A stretch of 33,866 nt of DNA from a virus. A program made the position numbers and the translations under genes. The stretch is taken from positions 1 through 33,866 of the IMG/VR virus record IMGVR_UViG_3300006079_000003; one strand, 5' to 3'. Positions 15,154 to 22,770 of this stretch are shown in pieces. Numbering within the stretch: position 1 is the first letter of the stretch; every line of letters starts with the position of its first letter. The notes below the pieces were generated by a model. The model saw only the letters and a program-made list of their open reading frames with translations, made no database searches and had not been told where the DNA came from.

Positions 15154-15737
15154 TGATAGTAAATACTGATGTTGATATCGACATTGCTGATCGTAGTAAG
15201 ATATTAAAGATAATCAAACATACGCCAGCAATGATTTCGGATAAGAAAGGACAGAGGAAACATAATACTGGAGTATATTTTCATGAAATGCCAGAGAATC
15301 CTTTTACTGGCATTTCAACTATTGATCATAAAGAAGCAGAAGTAAAAGGATTCTTTAAAATAGATTTGTTGAATGTGAATATTTATGAAGGTATAAAATC
15401 ACAAGATGAATTAGAACAGCTTATTGAAGTTGAACCGAATTGGGAGTTATTAAACCATTCGGATATCGTAAAGAAGCTATTTCATATTCATGGGCATTTT
15501 GATATTGTTAGCAAGTTAACACCTACCTCGGTTGAACAGCTTGCGGCGGTCCTTGCTATTATTAGACCAGCGAAACGCTATTTACTTGACAAAGATTGGA
15601 ATACTATTATGTCTGAAGTTTGGAAGAAACCAAAGAATGATGAATACTTTTTCAAACAAGCACATGCTATAGCGTATTCTATGGCGATTGTATTACAAAT
15701 GAATATGTTGGTTAGAGATTATTCTTTAGTAGATTAA
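15153..15737 (+). CDS. Miniature DnaE-like (C-family polymerase motif) protein
   Basis: At 194 residues this protein carries, in DnaE order, motifs that resemble bacterial Pol III alpha. They are DVDIDIADR (residues 6-14; DnaE palm PDxDxDF), GFFKIDLLNVNIYEGI (66-81; DnaE GLVKFDFLGL, with the third catalytic Asp matching D71), a KLTPTSVEQLAAVLAIIRPAKR stretch (121-142; LKP..FEDLVAL.ALYRPGP) and FFKQAHAIAYSM (166-177; FNKSHAAAYAL). The PHP, thumb, clamp-binding and most finger sequences are absent. DnaE is about six times longer. I recall related small proteins in cyanophages. Activity is doubtful; a relic, DNA-binding factor or polymerase partner is possible. The start at 15153 is set by coupling to the upstream stop; an upstream in-frame start at 15117 would overlap that gene. 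Confidence 0.65.
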   Translation: MIVNTDVDIDIADRSKILKIIKHTPAMISDKKGQRKHNTGVYFHEMPENPFTGISTIDHKEAEVKGFFKIDLLNVNIYEGIKSQDELEQLIEVEPNWELLNHSDIVKKLFHIHGHFDIVSKLTPTSVEQLAAVLAIIRPAKRYLLDKDWNTIMSEVWKKPKNDEYFFKQAHAIAYSMAIVLQMNMLVRDYSLVD

Positions 15738-16083
15738 TAGAACGACGCTTGATGCGTTTTGTGATCTGGTCGTTAAGTTTTACTTCTGGTCCTGCGACTA
15801 TTGTCATTTGTTTTACACTAAAACTTTGACACGTATATGTAAATGGCCAACGATTGATTAATGCTATATTAATTGGTAATTTTCGATTAGTCTCCCACCA
15901 CCATTCTTCACCAAGTGATAAGAATAATTTTCGATCTTCAGCATCATGAATTCGATCATAGGCATATAAGCTTGCTATATGGCTGTCGATATTTTGAATG
16001 ATTCCAATATACTCATTGTCGGCATAACCGACAATCGTTAAGAATGGAAATTTATCTAACATAGTTAAGTGAAGGTCGCGCAT
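15712..16083 (-). CDS. Lone minus-strand conserved phage protein
   Basis: A 123-residue protein that is the only convincing minus-strand gene. It fills an otherwise empty 420-base interval, overlaps the convergent DnaE-like gene by 26 bases and has a composition unlike shadow frames. The sequence (HLTMLDKFPFLTIVGYADNEYIGIIQN, then LGEEWWWETNRKLPINIALI) is beta-rich and resembles, from memory, a small conserved protein of marine T4-like phages without known function. The C-terminus is basic. A minus-strand AATAAATA box (16090-16097) ends 6 bases before its ATG and no ribosome site is visible, so its late transcript would be leaderless or nearly so. Confidence 0.65.
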   Translation of the reverse strand: MRDLHLTMLDKFPFLTIVGYADNEYIGIIQNIDSHIASLYAYDRIHDAEDRKLFLSLGEEWWWETNRKLPINIALINRWPFTYTCQSFSVKQMTIVAGPEVKLNDQITKRIKRRSINLLKNNL

Positions 16084-16089
16084 TACATC

Positions 16090-16097
16090 TATTTATT
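16090..16097 (-). promoter_or_regulatory. Minus-strand late-promoter-like box AATAAATA
   Basis: Read on the minus strand, the box ends 6 bases before the ATG at 16083 of the only minus-strand gene. Confidence 0.45.
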
Positions 16098-16127
16098 AAA
16101 TAATAATTTCAGTTTGCGTGAGTTTCG

Positions 16128-16135
16128 GATAAATA
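16128..16135 (+). promoter_or_regulatory. Late-promoter-like box GATAAATA
   Basis: It lies 24 bases before the ATG at 16160 and diverges from the minus-strand box at 16090-16097, forming a divergent late promoter region. Confidence 0.5.
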
Positions 16136-16159
16136 CTAATAATAACATGGATTTTTTGT

Positions 16160-16981
16160 ATGAGTAATTATGGTACTAGTTATAACGTAAATCAGACATC
16201 TGATTTATACACAACACAAGGAACAACACTATCGACTGGGATGGATAATTATACCAGTTCACACGGTACTACGGTAAATGCTCCGGTGAATTATCGTAAA
16301 TTAAAAGTATTTAAGAATTTCGATAATGAGTTTTTCTTTTTTATAAAGAATCAAGATCGAAAGAATATACACTTGGGTGGATTAACAATAAATGCCAGTT
16401 TTATTGATAGACAGACAAAAAGCATACTTTTTACTAAAAAATGTATAAATCTTGACCAAACACAAGGTAGTGTTAAGTTGGTGATAGATATTCATGATAC
16501 ACCAAACATCGAACCGGGACTATATGATATTGTACTTAGTTATACAACATCTGATGGTTTAACAATACCGTTATACGTTGATTTGAATTTACGTCCTGCG
16601 TTCACCGTAGAGGTAAGTGATGAAGCAACAGCGGCACCGTTACGCACACAGGTAACAGATGGGTTTACAATAAACGCAGGGTTCGGCTATAGTTCAATAA
16701 TTAATGGACCTGCCTTTTATGGAAAGCCAGGCGGACTAATTACATTTGGTGTATATACTACTGGTTACACTGGACAATTTTATTTACAAGGTACAACAGA
16801 AACATCACCATCAGATAATGATTGGTTTGATTTAGATATAGGCGTAATGTCACAATATCATCAATTCGTAGTAACTACAGGCATCGAGCCATTTACAATA
16901 ACATCTAATCTACGCCATTTAAGAGCAAAGTTTGAAGATACAAGTGTCGGAACAGTTGACAAACTAGTCGTTCGAGTGTAG
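16160..16981 (+). CDS. Putative virion structural protein, beta-rich
   Basis: No specific family was recognised in this 273-residue protein. After a Ser/Thr/Tyr/Asn-rich N-terminus of about 40 residues, two beta-sandwich-like parts follow: KVFKNFDNEFFFFIKNQDRKN with DIHDTPNIEPGLYDIVLSY, then a C-terminal half with SSIINGPAFYGKPGG and a TTETSPSDNDWFDLD segment. These read like tail or baseplate adhesin domains. A late-promoter-like box upstream supports a structural role. The last codons and stop double as the -35 to -10 region of the primase promoter, so this gene and the next are linked by overlapping signals. Confidence 0.55.
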   Translation: MSNYGTSYNVNQTSDLYTTQGTTLSTGMDNYTSSHGTTVNAPVNYRKLKVFKNFDNEFFFFIKNQDRKNIHLGGLTINASFIDRQTKSILFTKKCINLDQTQGSVKLVIDIHDTPNIEPGLYDIVLSYTTSDGLTIPLYVDLNLRPAFTVEVSDEATAAPLRTQVTDGFTINAGFGYSSIINGPAFYGKPGGLITFGVYTTGYTGQFYLQGTTETSPSDNDWFDLDIGVMSQYHQFVVTTGIEPFTITSNLRHLRAKFEDTSVGTVDKLVVRV

Positions 16982-16984
16982 AAT
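16956..16984 (+). promoter_or_regulatory. Sigma70-type promoter placing +1 on the gp61 ATG
   Basis: Perfect TTGACA (16956-16961), 17-bp spacer, TAGAAT (16979-16984). The first three bases of the -10 are the stop codon of the upstream gene. The primase ATG begins after exactly 6 bases. Confidence 0.7.
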
Positions 16985-16990
16985 ATAGGT

Positions 16991-18001
16991 ATGTCCTTAT
17001 TAATTGATTACACGAAAAGTCTGATACCTGTGAACTGGAAGTCAAGCCCAAGCGGTTGGATTTCTGGTAACTGTCCGATGTGCGTAGTTAATGGAGAAGG
17101 ACGACCAGATACAAAGGGTAGAGGTGGATTTCACATTGACGGTGATAAATTACAATATAATTGTTTTAATTGTGGATATAAAGCCGGATGGTCAACTGGT
17201 AGCAAGTTAACCAGAAACATGAAAAAACTGTTAATGAGATTAGGAGCAGATGAGGCATCAATACAGCGTATTCAGCTAAACTTGCTACAGGATAGTAGTA
17301 TATCAGATTTATTACCAACAAAGAAGAAAGAAGCAGTTAAGTTAGAATGGCCTGAAATGCAATTACCACCCGATACTCAAGTGATTTGCAAATATGATGA
17401 TATACCACCACCCAAGTTTTTAGATATATGCAATTATATTAACGGCAGAGGATTTAATTTAGACAATAGTATTTTTATGTATTCGCCAAGTACAATGCCG
17501 GCAAGGATGAAAAATAGATTTATAATACCGTTTACATATAAAGGAAAGATAGTAGGATATACAGCACGTTGGGCAGGTCCGCCACCCAAAGGTATACCAA
17601 AATACTACACCCAACAACCCAAGCGTAATTTTGTTTTTGGGTTAGATCAACAAACAAAAAATAAACAGGTCGTAATAGTGACAGAAGGACAATTAGATGC
17701 TATAATAACAGATGGTGTCGCAATTGGGAGTAATAATTGTAATAGTGAACAGGCTGATATCATAGATAGCCTAAATAAGTCAATTATAGTTGTTCCTGAT
17801 AAGGACCCGGCAAGTATTTCATTAGTAAGTACTGCTGTAGACAGAGGTTGGAAAGTTTCGTTTCCTGAATGGACAGATTGTAAAGATGTTGGAGATGCTG
17901 TAATGAAATACGGTAGATTAGCAACTATACAAAGTATATTAACAAACGCCATAGATAATCGAGTAAAGATTCAAGTTATGGCAAAAAAATATTGTAGGTA
18001 G
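16991..18001 (+). CDS. 61: DNA primase gp61
   Basis: It makes RNA primers for the lagging strand and works as a primosome with gp41. The 336 residues show an N-terminal zinc ribbon (C28, C31, C58, C61; CPMC and CFNC), a middle domain, and a TOPRIM core with TEGQLDA (231-237) and the acidic pair in VVPDKD (about 267-272). Length is close to T4 gp61 (342). The ATG is 6 bases after a -10 hexamer and no well-spaced ribosome site precedes it, so a leaderless message is likely. The helicase gene follows after 5 bases. Confidence 0.93.
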   Translation: MSLLIDYTKSLIPVNWKSSPSGWISGNCPMCVVNGEGRPDTKGRGGFHIDGDKLQYNCFNCGYKAGWSTGSKLTRNMKKLLMRLGADEASIQRIQLNLLQDSSISDLLPTKKKEAVKLEWPEMQLPPDTQVICKYDDIPPPKFLDICNYINGRGFNLDNSIFMYSPSTMPARMKNRFIIPFTYKGKIVGYTARWAGPPPKGIPKYYTQQPKRNFVFGLDQQTKNKQVVIVTEGQLDAIITDGVAIGSNNCNSEQADIIDSLNKSIIVVPDKDPASISLVSTAVDRGWKVSFPEWTDCKDVGDAVMKYGRLATIQSILTNAIDNRVKIQVMAKKYCR

Positions 18002-18006
18002 AAAAT

Positions 18007-19383
18007 ATGAATGAGTACTCTTTAGATTTGCAGAAAATATTTGTAGAATTTTTATCACATGATCATGAATCGTTTGTTCGAGTAAACGGTATTTTGGATA
18101 GTATGTTCTTTGATCGATCATTGCGTTCGACGATAGAATTCATACAAGAACACGCTTCTGAATATGGAGCAGTACCAACACCAGCACAAATCAAGGCAAA
18201 AACTGGCATACAGTTAGAAGGACTTGAAAGTATAGATGAACGCCACCAAAACTGGTTTATTGATGAATTTGAACAGTTTGCTAAACATAAAGCGTTAGAG
18301 GCTGCGATATTGTCAAGTGCTGATTTGTTAGAAAAGAATGAGTACGGCGCCGTTGAAAAGTTAATTAAGGATGCGGTACAAATTGGCCTAGCGAAGGATA
18401 TGGGAACCGATTATTGGGAGTCACCAGCAGAGCGTATAGAGCGAGTTAGAAATAATAGAGGCGGTGTGAGTACTGGTTGGAAAGATGTAGACAGTAAGTT
18501 ATTCGGTGGATTTAATAGAGGCGAGCTAAACATATTTGCAGCCGCATCAGGTGGTGGTAAAAGTTTATTCTTACAGAATTTAGCATTAAATTGGGCATTG
18601 GCTGGTTTGAATGTAGTGTATGTTAGTTTAGAATTATCTGAAGAGTTATGTAGTTTGCGATTGGATAGTATGTTAACTGGTTATAGTACTACGGATGTAT
18701 TTAAGAATGCGAGCGATGTAGATTTGAAGGTTAGAATGCAAGCAAAAGGGTCAGGAGCATTACAAATTGTACAATTGAGGAATGGTATTACGGTTAATGA
18801 TTTGACAAGTTATGTTAAAGAGCTTGAAGTTAAATCTAACACGAAGATAGATGCAATATTAGTTGATTATTTAGACTTAATGATGCCAGCACAACGTAAA
18901 GTACCACCAAGTGATTTGTTTATTAAGGATAAGTTTGTATCTGAAGAATTAAGAAACTTTGCTATTGATCATGATATATTATTAGCTACAGCATCACAGT
19001 TGAATAGAGGAGCAGTTGAAGAGATAGAGTTTGATCACAGCCACATTAGTGGTGGCCTCAGTAAAATTCAAACAGCAGATAATGTAATTGGTATTTTCAC
19101 AAGTCAAGCAATGCGTGAACACGGAAAATATCAAGTACAATTTATGAAGACACGAAGTAGTAGTGGCGTAGGGCATAAAGTTGAATTAGCATTTGACATT
19201 GCTGGCTTACGTATCACTGATATGGATCCAGAAGAAGCGTCTACAGTGAATACAAACATGTTTCAAAACTTAAAGAAGAAAACATCAGTAATCCCACCGA
19301 AAAATACACAGACGGCTGGTGAGTTACAAAATACTATCATGGCCACTGATAGATTGCGATCAATACTCAAAAAGCAAGATTAA
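18007..19383 (+). CDS. 41: Replicative helicase gp41 (DnaB-like)
   Basis: Hexameric 5'-3' helicase of the phage replisome. The 458 residues have a helical N-terminal domain (about 1-135) and a RecA-like motor with Walker A AASGGGKS (179-186), an LELSEELC segment after it and Walker B IDAILVDYLDLM (about 281-292). Near the end of the motor are SQLNRGAVEE and HISGGLSKIQTADNVIGI, typical of DnaB-family helicases. Length is close to T4 gp41 (475). It is co-transcribed with primase gp61, 5 bases upstream, which is its known partner. Confidence 0.93.
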   Translation: MNEYSLDLQKIFVEFLSHDHESFVRVNGILDSMFFDRSLRSTIEFIQEHASEYGAVPTPAQIKAKTGIQLEGLESIDERHQNWFIDEFEQFAKHKALEAAILSSADLLEKNEYGAVEKLIKDAVQIGLAKDMGTDYWESPAERIERVRNNRGGVSTGWKDVDSKLFGGFNRGELNIFAAASGGGKSLFLQNLALNWALAGLNVVYVSLELSEELCSLRLDSMLTGYSTTDVFKNASDVDLKVRMQAKGSGALQIVQLRNGITVNDLTSYVKELEVKSNTKIDAILVDYLDLMMPAQRKVPPSDLFIKDKFVSEELRNFAIDHDILLATASQLNRGAVEEIEFDHSHISGGLSKIQTADNVIGIFTSQAMREHGKYQVQFMKTRSSSGVGHKVELAFDIAGLRITDMDPEEASTVNTNMFQNLKKKTSVIPPKNTQTAGELQNTIMATDRLRSILKKQD

Positions 19384-19399
19384 TCTAAATAAAGATCTT

Positions 19400-19407
19400 G
19401 ATAAATA
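19400..19407 (+). promoter_or_regulatory. Late-promoter-like box GATAAATA
   Basis: It lies after gp41 and 25 bases before the ATG at 19433, marking the switch from replication genes to a structural run. Confidence 0.5.
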
Positions 19408-19432
19408 TTATTTATTATGCCATACATGAATC

Positions 19433-19681
19433 ATGAAGAAAAGAACTCGTTCGTTACTTGAAGAAATTAATAGCATTGCTCCAGTAAAGGACAAGGTACA
19501 GATTCTTGAGAATCGAGGAAATAACGCTATCAGTTCTATTATTAATCTTTTAGAAATGATAGAGAATGATTATTCACCTGAAATTCAACAAGATTTAACA
19601 AAGCGAATAATGTTAAGCATCAAGAACCGAGATAATGATAGGTTTATGCGTGGATTAAAGAAAATAAAAAAATCTAAATAG
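19433..19681 (+). CDS. Small conserved head-region protein
   Basis: Hypothetical protein of 82 residues, basic at both ends (MKKRTRSLLEEI; LKKIKKSK) and helical throughout. It resembles, from memory, small conserved proteins in cyanophage structural regions (the core NNAISSIINLLEMI). The LLEE segment near the N-terminus could be a prohead-protease-type site. It stands first in a late run of small genes behind a GATAAATA box. No function is assigned. Confidence 0.6.
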   Translation: MKKRTRSLLEEINSIAPVKDKVQILENRGNNAISSIINLLEMIENDYSPEIQQDLTKRIMLSIKNRDNDRFMRGLKKIKKSK

Positions 19682-19688
19682 GATAGTT

Positions 19689-20369
19689 ATGGAGTTTATT
19701 AAAGATTTATCAGAAGCGAAGATGTTTAAAACTCGCAGTCAAGTATCAAAAGAAGGAGTACAGTCTTTGACTGATCACTTATTTGTTGGACTTATGAGTT
19801 TGTATGCTATGAGTAATAGTTATCAGTACGCTCCAGTTGCAAGTGAATATGCTCGCAAAACATTAATGTTTGGTAACTTTAAGAATGTCAGTCCTAGTGG
19901 CACTGATTTATATCAAATGATCCACAGCTTAGGAAATCCAGGAGGTTTATTTTCTAAACCAAAGGACACTATGTTGAGTAGTAAAATTAATATAGATGAG
20001 AGAAAAATAAAACAGTTTATGTTGAGAATATCAACTGGAAAACTATCAACAGGACAAGCACAACAATTCTTTTTAAGACTTGAAAAGGATTTAGGAATTC
20101 AAAATCCAAAACTTGTCGCATCACGAAGATTAGTACAAGACTGGAAAAAACTTAATACAAACCAACGACAGTTGGCCACAACGCACATGATGAAGCATTA
20201 TCGTCTTAATGGTAGACGTAGTGATTTAATGCCACTTTTTAGTAATTTTGCCCATGATGATAATTTGGTTATAGGTAGCAAGAAGAAGCACAAAATAGCC
20301 AAAGCGATTGCTACTGGTGTAGCTGCATTTGCTGGTGGGTATGCGTTAGGATCGATGTCAAAACTATAA
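19689..20369 (+). CDS. Putative head-internal protein with protease-type site
   Basis: The 226-residue protein begins MEFIKDLSE|A, like the T4 capsid-targeting sequence: a short amphipathic helix ending in an L-x-E|A site as cleaved by prohead protease gp21. The body is basic and helical. The C-terminal 24 residues are a glycine/alanine-rich hydrophobic segment (IAKAIATGVAAFAGGYALG) that could insert in a membrane. That combination would suit a protein carried in the head and delivered with DNA; this is inference. A weak AGGA site precedes the ATG. Its stop shares one base with the next ATG. Confidence 0.55.
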   Translation: MEFIKDLSEAKMFKTRSQVSKEGVQSLTDHLFVGLMSLYAMSNSYQYAPVASEYARKTLMFGNFKNVSPSGTDLYQMIHSLGNPGGLFSKPKDTMLSSKINIDERKIKQFMLRISTGKLSTGQAQQFFLRLEKDLGIQNPKLVASRRLVQDWKKLNTNQRQLATTHMMKHYRLNGRRSDLMPLFSNFAHDDNLVIGSKKKHKIAKAIATGVAAFAGGYALGSMSKL

Positions 20370-20806
20370 TGCAAGAGAATAACTCTGGTGAGTTAGTAAG
20401 TATATACACACTCGTTGATATAACACACACTAAAGATAATAATCCCAAGGGTACTACTCATTCGTTCAAACAAGAACAAAATTTCAATACAATATTACAA
20501 GTTATGAGTCTCCGAACACAGGTAGTGGTTGAGAGTTTAGATCATTATACTACAGAGTCAATACAGTTCTATGAGTTTGGATCAAACTACAAAGGACTAC
20601 ATGATGTATGGATTTTAAAGATCAAAAGTGAGACTACTGATATATGGAAGGATAACAGTGATTCGTTGTTTTATGCATCGCATGATTGTGACGGAGTACC
20701 AATATATACTGGATTGGGTGAAACCGTAGATATGCTACCGTTGATAAGTGTATATGACATTAATCAGAAGAATATGTATTTTAAATTAGGTGACAAAAAT
20801 ACATAA
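20369..20806 (+). CDS. Conserved T4-like protein, probable structural
   Basis: A 145-residue beta-rich protein with VSIYTLVDITHTK at the start, FNTILQVMSLRTQ in the middle and DCDGVPIYTGLGETVDMLPLISVYD near the end. Proteins with this layout occur in many T4-like phages, to my memory without a proven role. The ATG overlaps the preceding stop by one base. A CATAAATA box overlaps its end and serves the next gene. Confidence 0.55.
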   Translation: MQENNSGELVSIYTLVDITHTKDNNPKGTTHSFKQEQNFNTILQVMSLRTQVVVESLDHYTTESIQFYEFGSNYKGLHDVWILKIKSETTDIWKDNSDSLFYASHDCDGVPIYTGLGETVDMLPLISVYDINQKNMYFKLGDKNT

Positions 20807-20809
20807 ATA
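20802..20809 (+). promoter_or_regulatory. Late-promoter-like box CATAAATA
   Basis: The box overlaps the stop region of the 20369 gene and lies 28 bases before the TTG start at 20838. Confidence 0.4.
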
Positions 20810-20837
20810 CATGTAGAACTTTATCAGGAGAAATCGT

Positions 20838-21089
20838 TTGGCTATATCTAGGTTGGAACGTGAGAATTTAGAAGCACATGTTGATTTATGTGCTGAGAGA
20901 TATCGAGTGTTAGAAGATAAATTAAATAGACTAGATGGTAAATTCGACGCGGTATCGAAACAAATATCCGAGATTGCAGAAGATTCTTTAAAAGAGAAGG
21001 CATCTAATAATAGAATGGTTTTAGGAGCGGTTGGTACAATTATGGCTGGTTTGGTTTCTACCATTGTAATTCTACTAACACAATCATAA
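20838..21089 (+). CDS. Small membrane protein with coiled coil, holin-like
   Basis: The 83-residue protein has a charged coiled coil (about residues 5-55, RLERENLEAHVDLCAERYRV) followed by one transmembrane helix (about 60-80, MVLGAVGTIMAGLVSTIVIL) at the C-terminus. This architecture resembles XhlA-type haemolysin/holin accessory proteins and small conserved T4-like phage proteins. The start is TTG, chosen because AGGAG lies 7 bases upstream and no ATG fits. Role in lysis or in the membrane is inferred. No endolysin is nearby, which weakens the holin reading. Its stop shares a base with the next ATG. Confidence 0.5.
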   Translation: MAISRLERENLEAHVDLCAERYRVLEDKLNRLDGKFDAVSKQISEIAEDSLKEKASNNRMVLGAVGTIMAGLVSTIVILLTQS

Positions 21090-21376
21090 TGTCACGTTTA
21101 GAACACTATGATGCTATGATTTCCGAAGCAAAGGTAGTATTTGCTAGGAGAGGAAATAAAGTAGTTAGGAAGTTTAGATGTACGGTTGGAAAGCGTAAGG
21201 GTAGAGTTGTAGCGACTCCACAACAATGTGCTGCTCCAATAGATCTTAAGAAGCGATTCGTGTTAAAGAGAACAAAAGGAATGAAAGGAGTTAGGATGGC
21301 TAAGAAGTCCAACCGCACGAAGCGTACTAATCCAGCAAGTAAAATAATAACACGATTAAACAAGGCGACACGATGA
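21089..21376 (+). CDS. Very basic small protein, putative head-packaged DNA-binding protein
   Basis: The 95-residue protein is packed with Lys and Arg after residue 17 (for example VGKRKGRVVATPQQC, KKSNRTKRTNPASK). The acidic/neutral N-terminus MSRLEHYDAMISE|A ends in an I-x-E|A site that matches the T4 prohead protease rule. T4 packages comparable basic internal proteins with its DNA. Head packaging and DNA binding are inferred from charge, N-terminus and the late, structural context. It overlaps both neighbours by 1-4 bases. Confidence 0.55.
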   Translation: MSRLEHYDAMISEAKVVFARRGNKVVRKFRCTVGKRKGRVVATPQQCAAPIDLKKRFVLKRTKGMKGVRMAKKSNRTKRTNPASKIITRLNKATR

Positions 21377-21891
21377 ATATACAAAATAATAGTATTATAG
21401 ATTCAATTATTGAATATGCAAATGTTAAGTTTGGCATGGAATTGGACCAGGAAAAGGTTAGTGCACAGATTAAATTACTACATTTTTCAGATATATTAGA
21501 GTTATCAAATGCTATCAATAATGATGATGATGATACATTTTCCAGGATTATAGATTTAAGTGCGTTGAATGAAGGATATGGAACTGCTGGAACATTGCGG
21601 CCTAGTGCTGCATCTACTAGAAAACAAGGAACAATAAACGCCAACGCAGGCCGCCGCAATGATAATATATCAATGAAAAATAGTAGATATAATGGAAATA
21701 GGTCAGTTGCTGGTGGAAACAAGCAGGCGACAGGGAGAGGAGCAAGTAGGTCAAGCGGCGGCCCTGGAAATATAGAGGCGACCGGCCAACAAAATGCTCA
21801 ACAAAGCCAACAAAACGCACAACGTACAGATAGTAATGCCCAACAGATACAACAGCTTCATGACATGATTAGTCAGATGAGAGGAAAATAG
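21373..21891 (+). CDS. Two-part unknown protein: acidic domain plus low-complexity tail
   Basis: The 172-residue protein has an acidic helical domain (residues 1-65, with NNDDDDTF). A disordered tail follows, rich in Gly, Asn, Ser, Arg and then Gln (GPGNIEATGQQNAQQSQQNAQR). It ends in a short amphipathic helix (LHDMISQMRGK). It overlaps the basic protein upstream by 4 bases and its stop shares a base with the next start. Such acidic-then-disordered proteins can serve as scaffold or core components in proheads. No family was recognised. Confidence 0.55.
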   Translation: MNIQNNSIIDSIIEYANVKFGMELDQEKVSAQIKLLHFSDILELSNAINNDDDDTFSRIIDLSALNEGYGTAGTLRPSAASTRKQGTINANAGRRNDNISMKNSRYNGNRSVAGGNKQATGRGASRSSGGPGNIEATGQQNAQQSQQNAQRTDSNAQQIQQLHDMISQMRGK

Positions 21892-22100
21892 TGAGAACTA
21901 TTGAGACACCTGGAGGAATACCAGTGATAGTCAGCGGCGTAGAATATTCTCTTTTTAAACGAATTGGAAAGAAAGTAAAAAAAGATGATTTGACAGATCG
22001 TGAGAAATATATTGCCCAGCAGTTAATAGATAAAAATATTTTAAGAAAAGCAGTTCACAACGACGAAACATATTATATCAGAAAACGAGGAAGTTTATAA
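21891..22100 (+). CDS. Small winged-helix-like protein
   Basis: The 69-residue protein starts at GTG 21891, overlapping the previous stop by one base; the stop likewise overlaps the next ATG. The pattern (SLFKRIGKKVKKDDLTDREKYIAQQLIDKNILRK followed by ETYYIRKRG) reads like a small winged helix-turn-helix: helix, helix, recognition helix, then a beta hairpin. I recall similar small proteins in marine T4-like phages. It could bind DNA as a regulator or be a head component. Both are inference. Confidence 0.5.
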   Translation: MRTIETPGGIPVIVSGVEYSLFKRIGKKVKKDDLTDREKYIAQQLIDKNILRKAVHNDETYYIRKRGSL

Positions 22101-22732
22101 TGCCAACACCAGATGAAGTACGGAGTATGAAGGATATTTTAGCTAAGATGGCATTAATAGAATCAGGTAAAGATTCATCAATATCAGATCAAGACACTAC
22201 TGATAATCAAACTACGCCTAATGTCTCGGTTGAGTCAAGAGAGATGTGGAATATATTAAATAGATTGAAGAATGCTACCAATAATGCTAATCAGATGTTA
22301 ACTGAAGAGGCAAAACAAGGCAGCGATTCAATAATAGTTAGAAAAGATACAAAACAGTCTTCGAAGTTTAATGTTGGTGGATACAGCATTATTCTTGAGA
22401 AGAAAAAATTATCAAATATATATACGAAAACATATTATACTATAGTTAAAGGCAATGTTCGTGAGTATGAGAATTTGGCATTATTTGAGACAGCAATGGC
22501 GATTACAAAGCAGTTATTATTTACTCCTGATGAAGAAAAACTTCAAACATTAGTGGATCTTGATAAGCTGTATGATCGTTATTTGAATGAGGCAGCTGAA
22601 CACAAAGCTCATCTTTATAGAATAGATGAAGGCAATAACAGTGGAGTACAGTATGATGTCCAAAATGCCAAACGATCTAGCGTAATATCTAAGATGAAAA
22701 GAATTAAGAATCAGATAAAAACTATACTATAG
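22100..22732 (+). CDS. Unknown protein of the late structural run
   Basis: A 210-residue protein. An N-terminal helix (DEVRSMKDILAKMALIESG) is followed by a Ser/Thr/Asp-rich linker, a compact beta domain (FNVGGYSIILEKKKLSNIYTK; YYTIVKGNVREYENLALFE) and a helical, basic C-terminus (SVISKMKRIKNQIKTIL). The first part contains an L-I-E|S sequence that could be a prohead-protease site. No known family was recognised. The ATG overlaps the previous stop; a GATAAATA box follows the stop. Confidence 0.55.
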   Translation: MPTPDEVRSMKDILAKMALIESGKDSSISDQDTTDNQTTPNVSVESREMWNILNRLKNATNNANQMLTEEAKQGSDSIIVRKDTKQSSKFNVGGYSIILEKKKLSNIYTKTYYTIVKGNVREYENLALFETAMAITKQLLFTPDEEKLQTLVDLDKLYDRYLNEAAEHKAHLYRIDEGNNSGVQYDVQNAKRSSVISKMKRIKNQIKTIL

Positions 22733-22740
22733 GATAAATA
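22733..22740 (+). promoter_or_regulatory. Late-promoter-like box GATAAATA
   Basis: It directly follows the 22100 gene and lies 30 bases before the ATG at 22771. Confidence 0.5.
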
Positions 22741-22770
22741 CATTATATATAAATCTTCAGGAAAAGTGTT

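Noticed and set aside
15586-15614. TTGACA inside the DnaE-like gene as a promoter
   Set aside because: No acceptable -10 at 16-18 bp spacing.
15745-15757. ACGC-TTGAT-GCGT hairpin at the convergent gene ends as a bidirectional terminator
   Set aside because: Four-base stem with a short T run, lying inside the minus-strand coding end; not convincing.
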